Positions 7,689 through 17,437 of a DNA stretch of 64,000 bases are shown here, piece by piece (position 1 is the stretch's first letter; every line of letters begins with the position of its first letter). The position numbers were made by a program, and so were the translations under genes. This DNA comes from Serratia bockelmannii (lineage in GTDB: Bacteria; Pseudomonadota; Gammaproteobacteria; Enterobacterales; Enterobacteriaceae), in NCBI RefSeq assembly GCF_008011855.1, contig NZ_VOUX01000003.1, positions 556,851-620,850 of the forward strand, read 5' to 3'. The notes under the pieces are model-generated. The model did not search any database. It was not told the DNA's origin and saw nothing but the letters and a program-made list of their open reading frames with translations.

Positions 7689-10600
7689 ATGGATTTATTA
7701 AGGTTTATCCTGCGTTTGCCTTTTACCCTGGTTAAGGGCGTTTGTCGCCTGCTGGGTGGGGTGTTGTCGCTGTTGGGACGGTTGCTGAGACCGCTGGTCG
7801 GCAACCTCAGCTGGCGCGCGCCGGCCTGGTGGGCTGCGCTGCCGCGCGGTTTCTTGCGGCTCGAAAGCGGCGTGGATAAACACCCGAAAGCGATCGGTCT
7901 GGGCCTGCTGCTGCTGGCGGGGGCCGCGGGCGGCGCGTTTTACGGTTGGCACTGGTGGCAAAATCGGCCCCAGCCCATCGAGCCGGCGCCGTTGGTGGTT
8001 CAGGAGATCAGCGCCGAGGTGGCCAACCCCGAGCCGATAGATTACGCCGCCGCCCGGCAGGCGCCGCAAACGGTGAGCCTGACCTTCAGCGGCTCGGTCG
8101 CGCCGATCGCCGTGGTGGGTAAAACCGTGAGCGCCGGTATCACCCTCAAACCGACGGCGGAAGGGCAGTGGGCGTGGAGCAATGAATCAACGCTGGTGTT
8201 CTCGCCGAAAAAACCGCTGCCGATGGGGGCGAAATATGAGGTGGCCCTGGAGCCCGCCACCTTGCTGGCGCCGCAGGTCAAGCTCGCCAAAACCCGCTAT
8301 GCCTTCACCGTGCCCGCGTTCGATTACCGTCTGGGGCAGGCCGAGTATTACCGCGATCCACAGAATGCACAGAAACGCAGCGCGATTTTCAATCTGCAGT
8401 TCAACGCGCCGGTTGACGTCGCCAGCTTTGAAAAACAGATTTCGCTGGGATTGAAGGAAGGCAGCACGTCCTCCGAGAAAAAGCTGAACTTCTCTCTGGT
8501 CTATGACGAGAAAAAACTGAACGCCTGGGTGCATTCCGAACCGCTTCAGGCGCTGGATCAGGGCGGCGCGGTGCATCTGACCGTCGGTAAGGGCGTTAAA
8601 TCGACGGCGGCCGGCAACGCTGTCGAAGAGGCGAAAAGCAACTGGGTCAAGGTACCCACCCTCTACAGCCTGGCGCTGAGTGACGCCAGCGCTCAGGTCG
8701 TGGACACCGACGGCGGCCAAGGGCAGCGTGCGCTGGTGGTCGGTTTCAGCGATGCGGTGAAGGATAAAGAGTTGGTGCGGGCCACCAAAGCCTGGCTGCT
8801 GCCGCAGCATGATCCGAGCGATGCCGAGGCCGCCAACGATGCCGAAGACTTCTATCAATGGACGGTCGACAGCGTCGGCAAAAACGTGCTGGCGCAGGCG
8901 ACGCCACTGCCGTTGACGCTTAACGAGGCGGAAGAGGCCTATCAACCGCAGTTCAGCTTCCGTTTCGACGCTCCGGCGCACCGCTTTGTGTTGCTCGAGA
9001 TAGACAACCAGCTGGTCTCTGTCGGCGGTTACAAGATGCCGAAGAAGGTTTATCGGGTGGTCGAAGTGCCGGAGTTCCCGAAATCGCTGCAGTTCATGTC
9101 GCAGGGCTCGCTGCTGTCGGTTAACGGCGACAAGCAGATCAGCGTGGCGGCGCGTAACGTGGCGGGCCTGCGGCTGGACATCAAACGGGTGATCCCGAGC
9201 CAGCTGCAGCACATTGTCTCCTTCAAAAGTCGGGACTACTCGTCCACGGAATTCAACCGTCTCAACGACGAATATTTCACCGAGCATTTCAAATACCAAA
9301 CGGCGCTCAACAACGAGCGGCCGGGGGAAGTGAACTATCAGGGCATCGATCTCTCCCGTTATCTCTCCACCAACGCCAGCTCCCATCGCGGGGTATTCCT
9401 GCTGACGCTGTCCGAATGGCAGCCGAACCGAAAACCGGCGGCGGAAGAGGCGGGCACCGAGCAGGATCAGGAACAAGATGAAAGCGAAGGGGAAGAGCAG
9501 CCCGACGTCGGCGATTCGCGCTTTGTGGTGGTGACCGATCTGGGCATCGTCGCCAAGAGCTCGCAGGATAAGACGCGCGATGTCTTTGTGCAGTCGATCC
9601 AAAGCGGCGCACCGGTCAGCGGCGCCACCGTGTCGGTAGTGGCCAAAAACGGCGTGACGCTGCTCAGCCAAACCACCGGTGCCGACGGCCACGTGCGTTT
9701 CCCGGCGCTCGATGTATACACCAACGAGCGCCAGCCGGTGATGTTCCTGGTGGAAAAGGAAGGGGATGTCTCCTTCCTGCCGACCGGTAGCTATAACGAT
9801 CGCGGGCTGGACTTCTCGCGCTTCGACGTCGCCGGTGAACAAACGCCGACCGATCCGCGCACCCTCAGCAGTTATCTATTCTCCGATCGCGGCGTTTATC
9901 GGCCGGGGGATACTTTCAATATTGGCCTGATCACCCGCGCCGCCGACTGGGGCGTTGGCCTGGCCGGCGTGCCGGTGCGTGCCGAAATTCGCGATCCGCG
10001 CGACAAGCTGATGTCCACCGTACCGCTGACGCTGGGCGCCAGCGGTTTCAACGAGCTGAGCTATACCACCGATGAAAACTCACCGACCGGCGAGTGGAAC
10101 GTCTATCTGTATCTGATCGGCAAAAACAACGATACCTCCACGCTGCTCGGCCATACCGCGGTCAATGTGAAGGAGTTCGAACCGGATCAGCTGAAAGTGA
10201 AGCTGGCGTTGACGCCGGACCGCCAGCAAGGCTGGGTAAAACCGTCTGAGCTGAAGGCCAGCATCGACGTGCAGAACCTGTTCGGCACCCCGGCGCAAGA
10301 TCGCCGCGTGACCACCAGGATGACGCTGCGGCCGATGTATCCGAGCTTCGATCGCTTCCCGGATTATGCGTTCTACGAAAACCGGCAAAACAGCGACGGG
10401 TTCGAAACCGAGCTGGAAGATTGCACCACCGATGAGCATGGCGCGGCCGATATTCCGCTCGATCTGAAATCCTACGCCGACGCGACCTATCAGCTGCAGC
10501 TGTTGTCGGAGGCGTTCGTCGCCGGCGGCGGTCGTTCGGTGGCGGCTACCGCCCGTACGCTGGTTTCGCCTTACGATTATCTGATTGGGGTGAAGGCCGA

Positions 10601-13600
10601 CGGCGATCTGGGCTACATCAATCGCGACGCGGAGCGGCATCTGAATGTGATCGCCATCGATCCGGCCCTGAAACAGATCGCCATGCCGAATCTGAAGCAG
10701 GTGCTGATCGAACAGAAATACATTTCGGTGCTGACCAAACAGGATTCGGGCGTTTACAAATACCAGTCGAAGATGAAGGAAGTGCAGCTGTCGGAACAGC
10801 CGCTGGCGCTGAGCGAGCAGGGCGCGGATCTGCGGCTGACGACTGATAAGCCGGGCGACTTCGTGCTGGTGATTGAAGATGCGCAGGGCAAGACGCTCAA
10901 CCGCGTCGCCTACAGCGTGGCCGGCAACGCCAACCTGAGCCGTTCGCTGGATCGCAACGCCGAACTGAAGCTGAAACTGAACCAGGCGGAATACCAGCCG
11001 GGCGAGGAGATCGAGGTGGCGATTAACGCGCCCTATACCGGCAGCGGTTTGATCACCATCGAGAAGGACAAGGTTTACGCCTGGCAGTGGTTCCACAGCG
11101 ATACCACCAGCTCGGTGCAGACGATCCGCGTGCCGGCCGGCATGGAGGGCAACGGCTACATCAACGTGCAGTTCGTGCGCGACATCAACTCCAGCGAGAT
11201 CTTCATGAGCCCGCTGAGCTACGGCGTGATGCCGTTCAAGATCAGCACCAAGGCGCGCCAAAACAGCCTTGAGGTGACGGCGCCGGCGGTCATCAAGCCG
11301 GGTGAAAACCTGACGATGACGGTCAAGACCGACGCGCCGCAGCAGGTGGCGCTGTTCGCCGTCGATGAGGGCATTCTGCAGGTGGCGCGCTACCACCTGA
11401 AGGATCCGCTGGAGTTCTTCTTCAGCAAGCGCGAACTGAACGTGAGCAGCTCCCAGATCCTCGATCTGATCCTGCCGGAGTTCAGCAAGCTGATGGCGCT
11501 GACCGCGGCGCCGGGCGGCGACGCGGGCGAAGGGCTGGATCTCAACCTCAACCCGTTCAAACGCAAGCGTGACAAGCCGGTGGCCTATTGGTCCGGCATT
11601 ACCGAGGTCAGCGGCGAGAAGCAGTTCGTCTACCCGGTGCCGGACTACTTCAACGGCAAGATCCGCGTCATGGCGATTTCGGTGACGCCGGAGAAAATCG
11701 GCAAGGCGCAAACCGCTGCCACGGTGCGCGACAGCTTCATCATGACGCCGAACGTGCCGGCGATGGTGGCACCGGGCGACGAGTTTGACGTCAGCGTGGG
11801 TGTCAGCAACAACCTCGAAGGGCTGAACGGTCAGCCGGTGGCCATCAACGTTCTGTTGACGCCGCCGCCGCAGTTGGAGGTGGTGGGCAACGCGACGCAA
11901 AGCCTGACGCTGGCGGAAAAACGCGAAGGCGTGATCGCTTTCCGTCTGCGCGCCAAAGCCGTGCTGGGCGATGCGCCGCTGGTATTCGACGCCCGTTACG
12001 GCGACCAGGCCAGCCGCCGCACCGTCAGCACCTCGGTGCGGCCGGCGGCGCCATACCGCACCCAATCGGTGATGGGGCGCATGAGCGGTAGCAGTCAGAA
12101 CGTCGATGGCCTGCGTCAGATGTTCGACGCTTTCGCGCAGCGCCGGGCGGCGGTGTCGAATTCGCCGCTGGTGCTGACCAATGGGCTGGCGCAATACCTG
12201 GCGGATTATCCGTATTACTGTTCCGAGCAGATTGTCAGCCGTTCCATTCCGCTGATGCTGCAGAGCCGCCACCCAGAGATGAAAAGCAGCCTGAGCCAGG
12301 CGGAAGTCAGCAAGCAGCTGCGCAACCTGCTTGGCGTGCTGCGCGCGCGCCAGAACGACAGCGGGGCGATCGGCGCCTGGCGTTCATCGCCGGATGCCGA
12401 TCCTTTCGTCACGCCTTATGTGGTGCAATATCTGCTCGAAGCCAAAGCGGCGGGCTACGCCCTGCCGGAAGGCATGCTGGATGAAGCCAACGGCGCGTTG
12501 CGCGAGCTGGCGGCCAGCGGGTTCGACGATCTGTATCTGCTGCGCCTGCGCAGCTGGGCGGTTTACCTGCTGACGCTGCAGGGCGAAGTGACCACCAACT
12601 CGCTGGCGGCGGTGCAGGATACGCTGCAAAAACGCTATGGCGAGGAGTGGAAAACCGACCTGAGCGCGCTGTATCTGGCCTCTTCCTATCGCCTGTTGAA
12701 GATGGACGACGAAGCCGCCGCGCTGTTGCAACCGAGCTGGCAGCAACTGAGCAAAGCCTATGACAGCGCCTGGTGGACGCAGAACTATTTCGATCCGCTG
12801 GTGCAGGATGCGACGCGGCTGTATTTGATTACCCGTCACTTCCCTGAGAAGGTGGCGTCGATTCCGCCGCAGGTGCTGGAGAATATGGTCAAGGCACTGA
12901 AAGAAGAGCGTTACACCACGTACTCCTCTGCAATGAGCATCCTGGCGCTGGAAAGCTATTCGACTGAGGTGGCGGCGCAGTCCGCCAATGCGGATGCATT
13001 GGGCATCGTGCAGGTAGGCAAAAGCGGCGGCGAGCCGCAGCGCATCAGTGAGCTGCAGGGGCTGTTCGTTCAGGGGCAGTTTAACGCCGATGCCACCGCC
13101 GTGCGCTTCACCAACGGCGGCAATGCGCCGGCCTGGTATGTGGTGACGCAGGCCGGTTACGATCTGAATGCGCCGCAAAAAGCGCTGTCGCGCGGGATTG
13201 AGATCGTCCGCGAGTACACCGACGAGCAAGGCAAAGCGGTGACGCAGGTGACGCTGGGGCAGAAGATCAACGTCCATCTGAAGGTGCGCGCCAACTCGAA
13301 AGAGGGGCAGAGCAACCTGGCGATCGTCGATCTGCTGCCGGGCGGGTTCGAAGTGGTGCAGCAGACGCCGCCGGAACCGGCCGATACCGGCGAGGAGAGC
13401 GACGATCGCGGCGGTTGGCAGTCGCCGCTGGCCGCCACCGGCTCTACCTGGGCGCCGGATTACAGCGATATCCGCGAAGATCGGGTGATTATCTACGGCA
13501 ACGCCGGCACCGAGGTGCAGGAGTTCGTCTATCAGATCAAGGCCACCAATACCGGCAGCTTTATTGTTCCACCGGCCTACGGCGAAGCCATGTACGACCG

Positions 13601-13664
13601 TGAAGTGCAGGCCATGTCGGCCGGCGGCGGCAAGCTGGTGGTGGTGCCGGCGGGCAACGACTAG
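7689..13664 (+). CDS. Large membrane-anchored alpha-2-macroglobulin with CxEQ thioester
   Basis: A 1991-residue bacterial alpha-2-macroglobulin. The N terminus has a basic/amphipathic stretch and one transmembrane helix near residues 68-86, so it is anchored in the inner membrane with the bulk in the periplasm; no lipobox is visible, unlike the E. coli YfhM lipoprotein (about 1650 residues). Then come beta-sandwich macroglobulin domains, a very acidic linker (about residues 585-607), an SDRGVYRPGDTFNIG segment typical of the A2M family, and the thioester motif CSEQ at Cys1511-Gln1514 within YPYYCSEQ, followed by the helical thioester-containing domain and receptor-binding-like domain. Such proteins are proposed to trap attacking proteases covalently and protect the envelope. 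pbpC starts 49 bases downstream, the usual pairing for thioester-bearing types. The orthology group (YfhM versus YfaS style) is uncertain. Confidence 0.88.
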   Translation: MDLLRFILRLPFTLVKGVCRLLGGVLSLLGRLLRPLVGNLSWRAPAWWAALPRGFLRLESGVDKHPKAIGLGLLLLAGAAGGAFYGWHWWQNRPQPIEPAPLVVQEISAEVANPEPIDYAAARQAPQTVSLTFSGSVAPIAVVGKTVSAGITLKPTAEGQWAWSNESTLVFSPKKPLPMGAKYEVALEPATLLAPQVKLAKTRYAFTVPAFDYRLGQAEYYRDPQNAQKRSAIFNLQFNAPVDVASFEKQISLGLKEGSTSSEKKLNFSLVYDEKKLNAWVHSEPLQALDQGGAVHLTVGKGVKSTAAGNAVEEAKSNWVKVPTLYSLALSDASAQVVDTDGGQGQRALVVGFSDAVKDKELVRATKAWLLPQHDPSDAEAANDAEDFYQWTVDSVGKNVLAQATPLPLTLNEAEEAYQPQFSFRFDAPAHRFVLLEIDNQLVSVGGYKMPKKVYRVVEVPEFPKSLQFMSQGSLLSVNGDKQISVAARNVAGLRLDIKRVIPSQLQHIVSFKSRDYSSTEFNRLNDEYFTEHFKYQTALNNERPGEVNYQGIDLSRYLSTNASSHRGVFLLTLSEWQPNRKPAAEEAGTEQDQEQDESEGEEQPDVGDSRFVVVTDLGIVAKSSQDKTRDVFVQSIQSGAPVSGATVSVVAKNGVTLLSQTTGADGHVRFPALDVYTNERQPVMFLVEKEGDVSFLPTGSYNDRGLDFSRFDVAGEQTPTDPRTLSSYLFSDRGVYRPGDTFNIGLITRAADWGVGLAGVPVRAEIRDPRDKLMSTVPLTLGASGFNELSYTTDENSPTGEWNVYLYLIGKNNDTSTLLGHTAVNVKEFEPDQLKVKLALTPDRQQGWVKPSELKASIDVQNLFGTPAQDRRVTTRMTLRPMYPSFDRFPDYAFYENRQNSDGFETELEDCTTDEHGAADIPLDLKSYADATYQLQLLSEAFVAGGGRSVAATARTLVSPYDYLIGVKADGDLGYINRDAERHLNVIAIDPALKQIAMPNLKQVLIEQKYISVLTKQDSGVYKYQSKMKEVQLSEQPLALSEQGADLRLTTDKPGDFVLVIEDAQGKTLNRVAYSVAGNANLSRSLDRNAELKLKLNQAEYQPGEEIEVAINAPYTGSGLITIEKDKVYAWQWFHSDTTSSVQTIRVPAGMEGNGYINVQFVRDINSSEIFMSPLSYGVMPFKISTKARQNSLEVTAPAVIKPGENLTMTVKTDAPQQVALFAVDEGILQVARYHLKDPLEFFFSKRELNVSSSQILDLILPEFSKLMALTAAPGGDAGEGLDLNLNPFKRKRDKPVAYWSGITEVSGEKQFVYPVPDYFNGKIRVMAISVTPEKIGKAQTAATVRDSFIMTPNVPAMVAPGDEFDVSVGVSNNLEGLNGQPVAINVLLTPPPQLEVVGNATQSLTLAEKREGVIAFRLRAKAVLGDAPLVFDARYGDQASRRTVSTSVRPAAPYRTQSVMGRMSGSSQNVDGLRQMFDAFAQRRAAVSNSPLVLTNGLAQYLADYPYYCSEQIVSRSIPLMLQSRHPEMKSSLSQAEVSKQLRNLLGVLRARQNDSGAIGAWRSSPDADPFVTPYVVQYLLEAKAAGYALPEGMLDEANGALRELAASGFDDLYLLRLRSWAVYLLTLQGEVTTNSLAAVQDTLQKRYGEEWKTDLSALYLASSYRLLKMDDEAAALLQPSWQQLSKAYDSAWWTQNYFDPLVQDATRLYLITRHFPEKVASIPPQVLENMVKALKEERYTTYSSAMSILALESYSTEVAAQSANADALGIVQVGKSGGEPQRISELQGLFVQGQFNADATAVRFTNGGNAPAWYVVTQAGYDLNAPQKALSRGIEIVREYTDEQGKAVTQVTLGQKINVHLKVRANSKEGQSNLAIVDLLPGGFEVVQQTPPEPADTGEESDDRGGWQSPLAATGSTWAPDYSDIREDRVIIYGNAGTEVQEFVYQIKATNTGSFIVPPAYGEAMYDREVQAMSAGGGKLVVVPAGND

Positions 13665-13713
13665 GCCGTATCCGGCGCCAGGCCAGCGTCTGGCGCCGAT
13701 ATGTTGAGAACGT

Positions 13714-16062
13714 ATGAAGATCCTGACCGGGCGCGTGCTGCAAAACGGCTTGATGGCGGTGTTTTTACTGGCGCTGCTGCTGGCCGCGATTCGGCTGTGG
13801 CCGCATCCGCCCCTGTGGCAGGGGCTGCCGCAGTCTTCCGTTTATTATGACAGGCACGGCGCGCTGCTGCGCATCACGCTGGCCAACGACGATCGTTACC
13901 GGCTGTGGACCCCGCTGGAGCAGGTGTCCCCGCTGGCGGTGCGCGGGCTGCTGCTGCACGAGGATCGCTGGTTCTACTACAACCCCGGCTTTAACCCCGT
14001 CAGCCTGATGCGCGGCTTCTGGCGCAGCTATGTCGCCGGCGGCAAAATGCAGGGCGGATCGACCATCAGCATGCAGCTGGCGCGGATGCGCTGGCATCTC
14101 AATACCCGCACGCCGGGCGGCAAGCTGCTGCAGGTGCTGCGCGCGGTGCAGCTGGAACTGAGCTACTCCAAGCGCGATATCCTGGAAGCCTATTTGAATT
14201 ACGCGCCCTACGGTCGCAACATTGAAAGCATCGGCGCCGCCAGCCTGATCTACTTCGCCAAGTCGCCGAAGGCGTTGACCCTGCCGGAGGCGCTGACGCT
14301 GGCGGTGCTGCCGCAGTCGCCCAGCTACCGTCTGGAGCCAAAAACCGGCGTGCTCGGTGCCGCATTGACGCAGGCGCGCAACCGTCTGTTCCAGCGCTGG
14401 CAGCAGGTTTACCCGACCGACGCCAGCCAGCAAACGCTGTTCCGCCTGCCGCTGGCGCTGCGGCAGCCTGAGCAAGTACCCTATATTGCGCCGCACTTTA
14501 TCGAACAGCTACGCCTGCAGACGCAGCAACTGGTGCAGCGCGACACTCGCGTCGACACTACGCTGGACGTCGGGTTGCAGCGGCTGGTCGAGCGGCAGGT
14601 TAACGCCTTTATCGCCCGCAACCGCAGCCGCGGCATTCAAAACGCCGCGGTGCTGCTGGTGGACAGCCGCGATATGGGGGTGCGCGCGCTGGTAGGATCG
14701 GCGGACTATTACAATCGGCCGATCCAGGGGCAGGTGAACGGCACCAACGCCAAACGTTCGCCGGGCTCGACGCTGAAGCCGTTCATCTACGCGCTGGGCA
14801 TGGAGCAAGGCGTGTTGCATCCGATGACTATCCTGAAAGACGTGCCTTCGTCGTTCGGCGCCTATGCGCCGGAAAACTTCGACCGGCGCTTTCTCGGCCC
14901 GGTGACCGCCACCGACGCGCTGAACTTCAGCCGTAACATCCCGGCGGTATATGTCGCCTCGCAGCTGCGCCAGCCGACTTTTTATCAGTTCTTACGCCTG
15001 ACCGGCGTCGCCAATATGGCCAATGAGAGCCACTACGGGCTGTCGCTGGTATTGGGCGGCGGTGAGGTGACGGCGCAGGAATTGGCGAAGCTGTATGCGC
15101 TGCTGGCGAACCGCGGCGAGCTGCGGCCGCTTCGCATGCGATTGAACGAGGCCGAATCGACGCCGGTGCGGCTGCTGAGTGAGGAGGCCAGTTTCATCAC
15201 GCTGGATATGCTGCGCCAGCACCGGCGGCCGGGCGATACGCTGGCACAGCGTTCTTCTTCGCTGCCGGTGTATTGGAAGACCGGGACTTCATGGGGCTTT
15301 CGCGACGCCTGGAGCGTCGGAATCTTCGGCCCTTACGTGCTGGTGGTGTGGGAAGGCAACTTCGACGGGCGCGGCAACAATGCGTTGGTCGGCGCCGAGG
15401 CGGCCGCGCCGCTGTTTTTCAATATCATCGACAGCGTCAACGCCAGCTACCCTGGCCTGCGGGAACCGAAACATCCGTTCCCCCAACGGCTGCGGCGGGT
15501 GGAGATTTGTCTCGCCAGCGGCGATCTGCCGACGCCGTGGTGCCAGCAAAAGGGCAAGACCTGGTTCATTCCCGGCAAGTCGCCGATCAAGGTGGACAGC
15601 GTCTATCGGCCTGTGGTGCTGGATATTCACAGCGGCGAGGTCGTTTGCCCGCCGTATGACGCGGCGCAGACTCGTACCGAAATCTTTGAATTCTGGCCTT
15701 CCGATTTGGCCAACGTGTTCGCCCAGGCCGGGCTGCCGAAACGGACGCCGCCGGTTAACCGCTGCAAGGATAACGGCATCGCCGTCGGCGGCAACGCACC
15801 GCGCATCACTTCGCCGCTGAAAAATACCACCTATACCCTGCGCCAGTCGCAGCAGGGGCGGGACAAAATCGCCTTCAATGCGGTGACGGACGCAGACAGC
15901 AAGACGGTGTACTGGTTTGTCGACGATATCTATCTCGGTAGCAGCGCCAGCAAAAAGCCGATCGACTGGCGGCCGATCAACAACGGGCGTTATCGCATTC
16001 GGGCGGTGGACGATCGCGGCCGCGCCGATACGCGCCTGGTGACCATCGAATGGGTAAACTAG
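13714..16062 (+). CDS. pbpC: Penicillin-binding protein 1C
   Basis: A 782-residue bifunctional class A PBP with a short cytoplasmic tail and one N-terminal transmembrane helix (about residues 11-30). The glycosyltransferase (GT51) domain shows LLHEDRWFYYNPG and GGKMQGGSTISMQLARM. The transpeptidase domain has SxxK at Ser352 (SPGSTLKPF), SRN in ALNFSRNIPAVY and KTG at Lys522 (YWKTGTSWGFRDAWSVG). A C-terminal BiPBP_C domain follows. It polymerises peptidoglycan in the periplasm; E. coli PBP1c is a glycosyltransferase of unclear role, thought to repair walls together with the macroglobulin. All catalytic residues appear intact. Spacing from the macroglobulin gene suggests one transcript. Confidence 0.95.
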   Translation: MKILTGRVLQNGLMAVFLLALLLAAIRLWPHPPLWQGLPQSSVYYDRHGALLRITLANDDRYRLWTPLEQVSPLAVRGLLLHEDRWFYYNPGFNPVSLMRGFWRSYVAGGKMQGGSTISMQLARMRWHLNTRTPGGKLLQVLRAVQLELSYSKRDILEAYLNYAPYGRNIESIGAASLIYFAKSPKALTLPEALTLAVLPQSPSYRLEPKTGVLGAALTQARNRLFQRWQQVYPTDASQQTLFRLPLALRQPEQVPYIAPHFIEQLRLQTQQLVQRDTRVDTTLDVGLQRLVERQVNAFIARNRSRGIQNAAVLLVDSRDMGVRALVGSADYYNRPIQGQVNGTNAKRSPGSTLKPFIYALGMEQGVLHPMTILKDVPSSFGAYAPENFDRRFLGPVTATDALNFSRNIPAVYVASQLRQPTFYQFLRLTGVANMANESHYGLSLVLGGGEVTAQELAKLYALLANRGELRPLRMRLNEAESTPVRLLSEEASFITLDMLRQHRRPGDTLAQRSSSLPVYWKTGTSWGFRDAWSVGIFGPYVLVVWEGNFDGRGNNALVGAEAAAPLFFNIIDSVNASYPGLREPKHPFPQRLRRVEICLASGDLPTPWCQQKGKTWFIPGKSPIKVDSVYRPVVLDIHSGEVVCPPYDAAQTRTEIFEFWPSDLANVFAQAGLPKRTPPVNRCKDNGIAVGGNAPRITSPLKNTTYTLRQSQQGRDKIAFNAVTDADSKTVYWFVDDIYLGSSASKKPIDWRPINNGRYRIRAVDDRGRADTRLVTIEWVN

Positions 16063-16122
16063 CGCTGAGCCGCACGCCTGTTATACTCGCGCCCGAAACG
16101 GCTATTGACCTGGGAAAGCGAT

Positions 16123-16893
16123 GTGATTGAGATTTTGTATCAGGATGAACACCTGGTGGCGGTGAACAAACCGTCGGGCTGGTTGGTACACCGCAGTTGG
16201 CTGGATCGTCATGAAACACGTTTTATGATGCAAACGGTGCGCGATCAGCTCGGGCAGCACGTCTTTACCGTGCACCGTCTCGATCGCCCGACCTCCGGCG
16301 TGCTGCTGATGGCGCTTTCCAGCGAGGTGGCGCGCCTGCTGTCGCAGCAGTTCGAGCAGCATCAGGTGCAGAAAACCTACCATGCGGTGGTGCGCGGTTA
16401 CGTGCAGGAGGGGGCGACCCTCGACTACCCGCTGACGGCGGAGCTGGACAAAATCGCCGATAAACATGCCGATGCCGACAAGGGGCCGCAGCCGGCCGTC
16501 ACGCACTACCGGCCGTTGGTGCAGGTAGAGATGCCGGTGGCCGTCGGCCGCTACGACAGCGCGCGTTACAGTCTGGTGGAACTGCAGCCGGAAACCGGCC
16601 GCAAACATCAGCTGCGGCGCCATATGGCACACCTGCGCCACCCGATCATCGGCGACAGCAAGCACGGCGATCTGCGGCAGAATCGCGGGGTGGCGCAGCA
16701 TTTCGGTTGCCCGCGCCTGATGCTGCACGCCAGCCATCTGCAGCTGACGCACCCGGTGACCGGCGAGCCGCTGCAGGTAACGGCGCGCTGGGACGAGGCC
16801 TGGCAAGGGGTGATGGCGCAGTTCGGCTGGGCGGGGGTATTCCCTGAACTTGCCGGGGTTGAGTTTAGCGCGGCTAACGGTCAGGATAGCTGA
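16123..16893 (+). CDS. truC: tRNA pseudouridine(65) synthase TruC
   Basis: A 256-residue RluA-family pseudouridine synthase that isomerises U65 in the T stem of some tRNAs. The family motif HRLDRPTSG carries the catalytic aspartate; QPETGRKHQLRRHMAHLRHPIIGDSKHG is the conserved C-terminal block. I chose the GTG at 16123, which gives the E. coli-like start (IEILYQDEHLVAVNKPSGW); the upstream TTG at 16105 is poorly placed, and the ATG two bases upstream is out of frame and stops at once. It lies just before yqcA, as in E. coli. Confidence 0.93.
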   Translation: MIEILYQDEHLVAVNKPSGWLVHRSWLDRHETRFMMQTVRDQLGQHVFTVHRLDRPTSGVLLMALSSEVARLLSQQFEQHQVQKTYHAVVRGYVQEGATLDYPLTAELDKIADKHADADKGPQPAVTHYRPLVQVEMPVAVGRYDSARYSLVELQPETGRKHQLRRHMAHLRHPIIGDSKHGDLRQNRGVAQHFGCPRLMLHASHLQLTHPVTGEPLQVTARWDEAWQGVMAQFGWAGVFPELAGVEFSAANGQDS

Positions 16894-16926
16894 CAATTTT
16901 TAAAGGTAATGAAGGGAGTAGGAGCC

Positions 16927-17379
16927 ATGGCTCAGGTTGGTATCTTCGTGGGAACGGTCTACGGCAATTCGCTGCTGGTGGCGGAAGAGGCGCAAAACAT
17001 CCTCAGCGAGCAGGGCCATGAGGTCAAACTGTTCGAAGAGGGCACGCTGGAGGCCTGGCAGTTTTATCGTCAGCACTACGCGCTGGTGATCACCTCCACT
17101 ACCGGGCAGGGCGATCTGCCGGACAGCATCGCGCCGCTGTTCCACGCTATCCGCGATCAGGTTGGCTATCAGCCGGAGCTGCGCTATGGGCTGATCGCCC
17201 TCGGCGACAGCAGCTATGACCACTTCTGCGGCGCCGGGCGCACGTTCGATGCGCTGCTGCAGGAACAGGGCGCCACCCGCGTTGGCGAAGTGCTGGAAAT
17301 CGATGCGATGGAACAGCCGGAGCCGGAAGTGGCCGCCTGCCCGTGGGTCGAGCAGTGGGGCACGCTGCTGCAGTCATAA
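16927..17379 (+). CDS. yqcA: Flavodoxin-like protein YqcA (MioC family)
   Basis: A 150-residue short-chain flavodoxin. The FMN phosphate-binding loop GTVYGNS near residues 9-15, the [12 protein letters not shown] loop and the [14 protein letters not shown] loop around the isoalloxazine ring are all present. It is a likely one-electron carrier in the cytoplasm; the partner is unknown. The start at 16927 follows GGAGTAGGAG and yields [14 protein letters not shown], the E. coli beginning; an in-frame ATG at 16909 lacks a ribosome site. 33 bases separate it from truC, so co-transcription is likely. Confidence 0.92.
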   Translation: MAQVGIFVGTVYGNSLLVAEEAQNILSEQGHEVKLFEEGTLEAWQFYRQHYALVITSTTGQGDLPDSIAPLFHAIRDQVGYQPELRYGLIALGDSSYDHFCGAGRTFDALLQEQGATRVGEVLEIDAMEQPEPEVAACPWVEQWGTLLQS

Positions 17380-17382
17380 CGT

Positions 17383-17437
17383 AAAAAGGCGCCGTAACAG
17401 GGCGCCTTAACGATGATGCGGATCAGCCGATCCGCAT
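17383..17437 (-). terminator. Tandem hairpins between convergent yqcA and yaeH
   Basis: Two inverted repeats. ATGCGGATC/GATCCGCAT (17416-17437) begins at the yaeH stop. AAGGCGCC/GGCGCCTT (17385-17408) is followed on the minus strand by TTTTTAC. Read leftward, the second has stem and T run, so it is an intrinsic terminator for yaeH; it may also slow transcripts leaving yqcA. Confidence 0.7.

Noticed and set aside
7439..7804. Minus-strand frame covering the yqcC-macroglobulin gap
   Set aside because: It overlaps the coding starts of real genes on the other strand and shows no domain or ribosome site.
10080..12272. 730-codon open frame antisense to the macroglobulin gene
   Set aside because: A product of GC-rich codon bias: the protein is His/Arg/Gln-rich without family features, while the opposite strand encodes a recognised protein. 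The same holds for long antisense frames over ldcC, cadA, dnaE and glnD.
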